Source: Dastarcus helophoroides (Eukaryota; Arthropoda; Insecta; Coleoptera; Bothrideridae). From it: 64,000 nucleotides of DNA. The notes beneath the pieces were generated by a model. The model was not told the origin of the DNA and did no database searches. It saw nothing but the letters and a program-made list of their open reading frames with translations. The position numbers and the translations under genes are program-made. Positions 58,593 to 64,000 of the stretch are shown piece after piece. Positions within the stretch are counted from its first letter, which is position 1, and each line of letters starts with the position of its first letter. The DNA is taken from assembly GCA_028583605.1 (NCBI GenBank), contig CM053326.1:7634587-7698586 (forward strand), given 5' to 3'.

Positions 58593-58598
58593 TCCACG

Positions 58599-59663
58599 TG
58601 GACCATAAGTAATGGTACATAGAGCATGAGGGCATTTTTTGCATAAAAATAATGTGATTTAGCTCATTTGCTTTATACCGAAAGTTGATATTAATTGATA
58701 CAAGTGAGGTACAGAGTGTCAAAGTTGAAAAAAAGAAATTGATCTTTTCGCATAACTAATGAACACATTTAAATACAGACAAGAAATTTGGAATAGGTGG
58801 GTTTCTTTGGTGAAGAAATTCTAATTTGCTAATAGATTGACAGTAACTCATATTATTATTACACACATTTTTTAAATTTCTAACGCAAATTTAAATAAAA
58901 TACCAAAACGAAATTTATTTTTAAATATAAATATGCAAGAAATGATCTGTATCATGTAAAGGGATTGTAAACAAATCGGGCTGCCTCTCTTTGAAATGTA
59001 TATCCAAATATCTGCTTTGAACACCCAGGCCATTAACATTTGTGCGGACTCAGGAGGTCATATCTCACATCTCTATTTTAGAAAATACATTATATCTTAA
59101 TTTTTTGCATTTTCTTTATTGAGATTTAAAAAATTAAGGTAAGAATATGGAATAATACTTAGCAAAGTAATATTTGACATAAGTTACTTTGAAAGCTGTC
59201 CTTATTACTTTTTTCAAGCCTATTTTGAAAATTTAATATCTCAAGTAATTTAAAACTAAGGCACTGCGTACTTTTGTATTAATTTTCAGAAGGTATGCCT
59301 TTTTTACGTAAAAAATAAGTGGAAATAAAATTACCCATTTAAAATAAATATACCTGGATGCACAAAAAAGTTATGATGATTTACAGCCATGCAAGATAGC
59401 GCAGGCGGTGTCCTCTATACTTCTATTGATAATCTGCCAGAAAATTAGAGTTTGTCGATCCTAAGAAACCTCCTTGTACCAAATTTCGTGCCTATATTAC
59501 AATTAATTTAATAATTATACGAAAAAATCGGAATTATTTTTCAACTTTGACATCCTGTATCTCGGTTAATAGCAATTTTTGGATATAAGGTAAATTTAGC
59601 TAAATCACATTATTTTCATACGAAAAATCAACTCTTGCTCTATGTACCATTACTTATGGTCCA
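58599..59663. mobile_element. MITE-like element with 30-80 bp inverted ends
   Basis: The left end GGACCATAAGTAATGGTACA mirrors the right end TGTACCATTACTTATGGTCC. Weaker pairing continues inwards (AATAATGTGATTTAGCT against AGCTAAATCACATTATT, and GTCAAAGTTGAAAA against TTTTCAACTTTGAC). 1065 bp. No ORF. Confidence 0.75.
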
Positions 59664-59818
59664 GCTTGTATACACAAAATTAATAATGACAATTTCTCAA
59701 TTATCTGGATCCTGGCATCCTTGGCAGATGAATATTATAATAATTCAGTAAGTATGACCTAAAAATACTGTCTCCAATTTAATTGCTTATAATACTGCAT
59801 GCTGCGTACAATTTCAAG

Positions 59819-59834
59819 CCCACGTTGGGCGCCA
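59819..59834 (-). promoter_or_regulatory. tRNA-Lys-type primer-binding site of an LTR retroelement
   Basis: Minus strand TGGCGCCCAACGTGGG, which matches the 3' end complement of tRNA-Lys used as primer by many LTR retroelements. It follows a T-run and TTACA, a plausible LTR end. An LTR would extend rightward on this map from about 59843. Confidence 0.7.
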
Positions 59835-59842
59835 AAAAAAAT

Positions 59843-60400
59843 TGTAATATCTGGGAAAAAAATGGTTAATAAAATGAATTGGAATCGATGGGTGTCATTC
59901 CGGTGGACGAATATACGCCGACACCGCGCACATCGCAGGTTGCGAGAAAGTTAGCTCGGGAAGTTATGTAAATACTACTTGAAATCCTTTATATTTTAAC
60001 GCTTCTGGTATAATTTTGCCTAATAGAACAAACATTATGTTTATAAAATAAAGAATTAGACAAATTCCGGCCATTATAGTAGAATTAATTGTATTCTGTA
60101 CCTTTATAATACTAAAGATTCAAAAATATTTAGCAATCTATGCCTACATATGTTTGCAATAAAGAAACATGCCCGTGTTTGTATATTTTTCAGCAACTAG
60201 AAGTAGAATTTTACGCAGTATTGTAAGCTTTTGATCGAGTCAAAAATTAATCTTTAAATTAAACAATAACTGATACATGAGTAAAAAGTGAATGGACAGA
60301 GACGAATTAAGAGCTTTCACAAAGTGCAATTCGCCAAAGGAGACCCCTAGAAAAGTTTAAAATTGTCGCATATAATTAGTAAGCTACCAAAAAGGTAGCA
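59843..60400 (-). mobile_element. Probable LTR remnant next to the primer-binding site
   Basis: On the minus strand the end reads CCCAGATATTACA. It contains a mixed-composition part (TCGCAACCTGCGATGTGCGC, CGGCGTATATTCGTCC). The outer LTR border, second LTR and coding region were not found; the internal side is cut by the MITE at 58.6-59.7 kb. Right border uncertain. Confidence 0.45.
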
Positions 60401-60559
60401 ATACTTTTTTGCCAGAAATTGTCAACTAAAATCATTTTCCATTTTTGTGCGCCTAAGAAATAGATACATAAAAAACTAACTCACATTAGAAATTGATGAG
60501 TAAAAAAATATATTATTTCACATTTGATGAACTAAACAATTAAAAAAACATCCTATTGA

Positions 60560-61990
60560 TGCAATTCTTCTTCAGTGAAAATTTTCAATTTTTGAAAATT
60601 TTGATTTTTGTAATATTTCGCCATATTTGAAAATTTCAACCTTTTAAAATAGTGCAACTTTCAAAATTTTCCACATTTTAAAGTGATTAGCTTTTTTGCG
60701 AAAATTTCCGCGTTTATTAAAATTTAGATGTTTTTTCTCGAAATTTCGATGTTTTTTTTCGAAATTTTGACTTATATTTTGAAGATGTCAGTATTTTTAT
60801 AAAAATGTGGATTCTTTTCCAAAATTTCAGGGCGTTTTTCTGAAGTTTTCTACCTTTTTAAACAATTTTTCTTCAGTGAAAATTTTCAATTTTTGAAAAT
60901 TTTGTTTTTTAAATATTTTACCTTATTTGAAAATTTCGACCTTTTAAAATAGTGCAACTTTCAAAATTTTCCACATTTTAAAGTGTTTAGCTTTTTTTCG
61001 AAAATATCCGCGTTTATTAAAATTTAGATGTTTTTTTCTCGAAATTTCGATTTTTCTCTGGAAATTTTGATTTCTATTTTGAAAATTTCAGAATTTCTTC
61101 AAAATTTTGATTTTTCCCAAATTTCGGGGTGTTATTGAAATTTTGATTTTTTTTTGAAGTTTTCTGCCTTTTTACACAATTCTTCGGTGAAAATTTTCAA
61201 TTTTTGACAATTTTTAAATTTTGAAATATTTAATTTTTTGAATATTTCGACATATCTGAAAATGTCGGCTTTTTAAAATATTGCTACTTTCAAAAGTTTC
61301 CACATTTCAAAATGTTTCGCTTTTTTTTTCGAAATTTCCGCGTTTATTAAAATTAAGATTTTTTTCTCGAAATTTCGATTTTTTTTCGAAATTTTGACTT
61401 ATATTTTGAAAATGTTAGTATTTTTATAAAAATTTGGATTCTTTTTCAAAATTACAGGGCGTTTTTCTGAAATTTTCTGCCTTTTTAAACAATTCTTCTT
61501 CAGTGAAAATTTTCAATTTTCGAAAATCTTGATTTTTTGAATATTTTGCCATATTTGAAAATCTCGACCTTTTAAAATAGCGCAACTTTTAAAATTTTCT
61601 ACATTTTAACGTGTTTAGCTTTTTTCGAAAATTTCCGCGTTTACTAAAATTTAGACCTATAATTGAAAATTTTAGAATTTTTTCAAAATTTTGATTTTTC
61701 CTAAAATTTGTGGTATTATTGAAATTTTGATTTTTTTTCTGAAGTTTTCTGCCTTTTTACACTATTCTTCGATGAAAATTTTCAATTTTAGGCAATTTTC
61801 TGAATTCTGATTTCTGATTTTTTGAATATTTCGCTATATTTGAAAATTTCGTCTTTTAAAAATATTGCAACTTTAAAAATTTTTCACATTTTAAAATGTT
61901 TGGCCTTTTTTTCGAAATTTCTGCGTTTATTAAAATTAAAATTTTTTTTGAAATTTCCATTTTTTTCGAAATTTTGATTTATGTTTTAAA
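60560..61990 (+). repeat. Higher-order tandem array, about five copies of 0.31 kb
   Basis: The landmark CAGTGAAAATTTTCAATTTT (or GGTGAAAATT, GATGAAAATT) recurs near 60574, 60874, 61188, 61501 and 61770. Each is followed by a CCATATTTGAAAATTTCGAC-like stretch, TTCCACATTTTAAAGTG and TCCGCGTTTATTAAAAT. Units are built of satellite words, with progressive divergence to the right. Confidence 0.8.
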
Positions 61991-61999
61991 TTCATACCT

Positions 62000-62917
62000 T
62001 TGAACAGTTCATTTTTATATTCCTTTTTAAATGTTAGCCTTTTAATGCTGTTCTGAAAATGTCTACTGCTGTATAAGCTATTTGTTTAATTACCTTAATT
62101 TCTCAAATAAAATTTTCTTTGTGCATTAATACCACGTAAGTTGATCACGCAGCATCTATTTAAATCGTTTTATTGGCCCAAAAAAATCCTAGTTAAGAAG
62201 TTTTATCGAAATCCATGGAGTCGTTTCGGAGTTCAAAAATATTCCTGAAGCGGTCTCCATAACAATGGTCTAAATGTCGGACACTTTAAATTGTTTTTCG
62301 ACAGATCCAGTGTCGAATTTTACATGGTGATCGCAAATTTTGAACAAATGACACCTAATTACATATTTTTGGCTCAAAAATTTCACTGTTACGAAAATTC
62401 ATGGAAATAATTACGAGTCGTTTTAGAGAAAAAAATTATTTATTACAAATTACATGTATAATATGCATACTTGACACGTAGAGAGTAATAGTTTACACTT
62501 TAATTGACTATCACAAATTTCTATTTTTATTAGTTGTAGATATTTTGGTTGATAAATTGTATTTTGTACCCTGCTACACATGTACTTCAAGTCGTGTGAC
62601 AATAACATTTTTTATTCAAGTTCTTGCTTTAAGTTTATTTACAAAATTCAACTTTAAAATTTTTTTGATATCCCTAAAAAGTGTTGATCATACATTTTTT
62701 CCTAACAGCACCTATATAGATCGTTTTCTTGATCTAAAGATCTCCTAATTACGAAATTTCAGCTAAAACGGTGGAACTGTTCCGGAGAAAAAAAATATTC
62801 TTGATGGATAAAAATGTCCAGGAAAACTGGTTACCCTGAACTTTTACCAAAACGGTACCTATCTAGATCGTTTCCCTGGCTTAAAAACCCTGATTATCAA
62901 GTTTAGTCGAAATCTGA
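62000..62917. repeat. Intergenic sequence with a dispersed 70-80 bp repeat
   Basis: Three related segments (about 62152-62230, 62710-62790, 62855-62915) share CCTAT-TAGATCGTTT, a CTGGC/TTGGCC word, then CTAATTA-GAA and TCGAAATC. A similar word is at 35620-35690. No gene. Confidence 0.55.
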
Positions 62918-63222
62918 TAACGAAGGCTTCCACGGCCAGAGTCAGTACAGAATATACTTCTTCCGGGATTGGACCGTGTCAAAGAACTACTAAAAGTGTT
63001 CGACGTTTCGCCTACCATCGTAGGGAGTTTCTTCAAGAACAAAGAAAAGAAGTAAATAAATAAAAAGGGAAATATAAGGGAATATGCAAAAATGAAAGAA
63101 TGAAAAGGACCAATTTCAAAACATCAGAGCACGGTAATTCACTATGTCCAGCATACCAGAGGCGAAACTCTTCTTAGAGGAAAGAAAAAAAGGGAAACTT
63201 TATATACCATTCGTCTGCGCGA

Positions 63223-63624
63223 TCACTTCCGAAGATTTCCGATGGTTGGTTTCCAGATGGTGGAAAGCATGTAACCGTCGTCTCTGTTGATGTTTTTGGA
63301 GAATTTTTGGATTTCAATAGCCTCGCGTATCTTCTTATTATAGTAATTGGGAATATTGGATATAATCGAAATATTATCAAAGAGAAATCTTATGTCCGGT
63401 CTCATGTTGATCTTCCGCAATGGCTGACTGCGAAAATAAACCAGACCTAAGACATCTTTGGTGCTTGGATATTCGCGTCTCTCGATGTACACTGAACCAC
63501 AAGAACAAGGAACCCTGTACACACCATTAGAACAAAAGGATGAAATTTTATCTTTGGGAGATGGAAGGAGCTGTTGGATCTTTGAGGATGATGAAAAAAT
63601 GGGTTTAATTTTGTGTTTTCTCAA
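63223..63624 (-). pseudogene. Penelope-like GIY-YIG endonuclease domain (damaged)
   Basis: GVYRVPCSCGSVYIE gives the GIY...YIG pair with Cys residues typical of Penelope-like endonucleases; the G of YIG is E. The middle part is out of register (RREYPSTKDV...). The tail YYNKKIREAIEIQKFSKNIN and NRDDGYMLSTIWKP is the conserved end. The endonuclease nicks DNA for target-primed insertion. The changed motif and likely frame change make it inactive. Confidence 0.8.
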
Positions 63625-63767
63625 TAATTTTCCAATTTGATCTGTTACTCCGTGAACATAAGGAAGAAAGGCTTTAGAAGAAATTATTGAATTTTGTGAA
63701 GGAACGAAGGGGTAGGGTGAAGATGTCGTTTAATGACAGTTTCAATGTCGTGCGATTTGTAATCATT

Positions 63768-63977
63768 CTAGCGGAGGTTGAAACGAATTTTGTTCAACTC
63801 GTCTGAAAGATTTATCGGTTCTGAAATTGCTACATCTCGTGAAACCTGTGAATTTATGACAGAATCGTTTTTGAGAAGGGTGATGATGGGATTCTGCGTG
63901 CAAATAACGATAGTATGGGTGGGTTTTTGATAAACGGAATGAGAAACGCGACCGCCTGGCAAACGGGTGACCAGCAC
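63768..63977 (-). pseudogene. Penelope-like reverse transcriptase, C-terminal piece (damaged)
   Basis: LVTRLPGGRVSHSVYQKPTHT is the late palm/thumb motif of Penelope-like RTs (L-V-R--DG--S--VYRKPTHTD type). The following residues are out of frame, and the link to the endonuclease (63625-63767) is broken. The catalytic part of the RT would lie beyond the window end. Confidence 0.75.
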
Positions 63978-64000
63978 GTCAAAAAAAAAAGGAAGAGAAC

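Larger units (their letters stand above)
62918..64000 (-). mobile_element. Penelope-like retroelement, 3' part, running off the window
   Basis: The 3' terminus at 62918 (plus strand GATAACGAAGGCTTCCACGG) equals the ends of the copies at 26.5 and 55.4 kb. Then, going up, come the hammerhead-like segment (62997-63045, with the first C of the core changed to T), GAGGCGAAACTCTT, a GIY-YIG region and the end of a reverse transcriptase. This copy shows which family the shorter insertions come from. Confidence 0.88.

Noticed and set aside
62997..63045. Active hammerhead in the rightmost Penelope copy
   Set aside because: The first core base is T rather than C (TTGAAGA), so the catalytic core is damaged.

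Overview
This is an AT-rich animal nuclear sequence, most likely from an insect. The evidence is a spliced gene with GT-AG introns of 8-14 kb, Jockey-type non-LTR relics, mariner copies, Penelope-like elements and hAT-type MITEs. An order such as beetles is a guess. Nothing looks bacterial or viral.

The main gene lies on the + strand. It is a SIPA1L/SPAR-type Rap GTPase-activating protein gene. Five coding segments can be joined by matching splice phases: 17112-17612 and 25957-26460 (RapGAP domain), 26714-27565 (end of the GAP region, PDZ domain, Ser-rich linker), 36793-37957 (linker and start of the SPAR C-terminal domain) and 51604-51817 (C-terminal coiled coil and stop). A 3'UTR follows to about 52.75 kb. 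The N-terminal coding part is not in the window. The reading needs one base removed at each of three places, always next to a 3-base homopolymer. Assembly error or early decay would both explain this.

A second likely gene is on the - strand: one 928-bp coding exon (57495-58422) of an unrecognised Ser-rich protein with CxC-type pairs. A possible short terminal exon of another + strand gene lies at 56705-56832.

Everything else is repeats. More than half of the window is diverged satellite built on a short palindromic word (GTCGAAATTTCGAC) joined by A- or T-runs. It lies in blocks of opposite polarity and in places is organised in longer tandem units (about 0.75 kb at 20.2-22.4, 0.53 kb at 31.5-33.2, 0.31 kb at 60.6-62.0). 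Mobile elements, left to right: a fold-back pair enclosing satellite (0.47-4.74), a Tc1-like transposase tail (4.8-5.2), a Jockey RT (7.6-9.2) and a Jockey ORF1 (15.0-16.4), a long-TIR MITE (18.8-19.7), an LTR-like piece (23.8-24.1), a Penelope fragment inside an exon-flanking intron (26.5), a mariner (28.3-29.6), a MITE (42.0-42.5), a 5-kb inverted-repeat element (42.9-47.9), a mariner carrying a nested hAT MITE (48.8-50.3), a tail-to-tail Penelope insertion (54.8-55.4), a MITE (58.6-59.7), a tRNA-Lys-type primer-binding site of an LTR element (59.8) and the 3' part of a Penelope element (62.9 to the window end).

The most interesting signal is a set of hammerhead-ribozyme-like sequences. Two canonical type-I cores with palindromic stem III lie head-to-head on the inverted arms of the 42.9-47.9 element. 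That element also carries an uninterrupted helix-turn-helix ORF lacking any visible DDE core. A second family of hammerhead-like cores sits in the Penelope copies.
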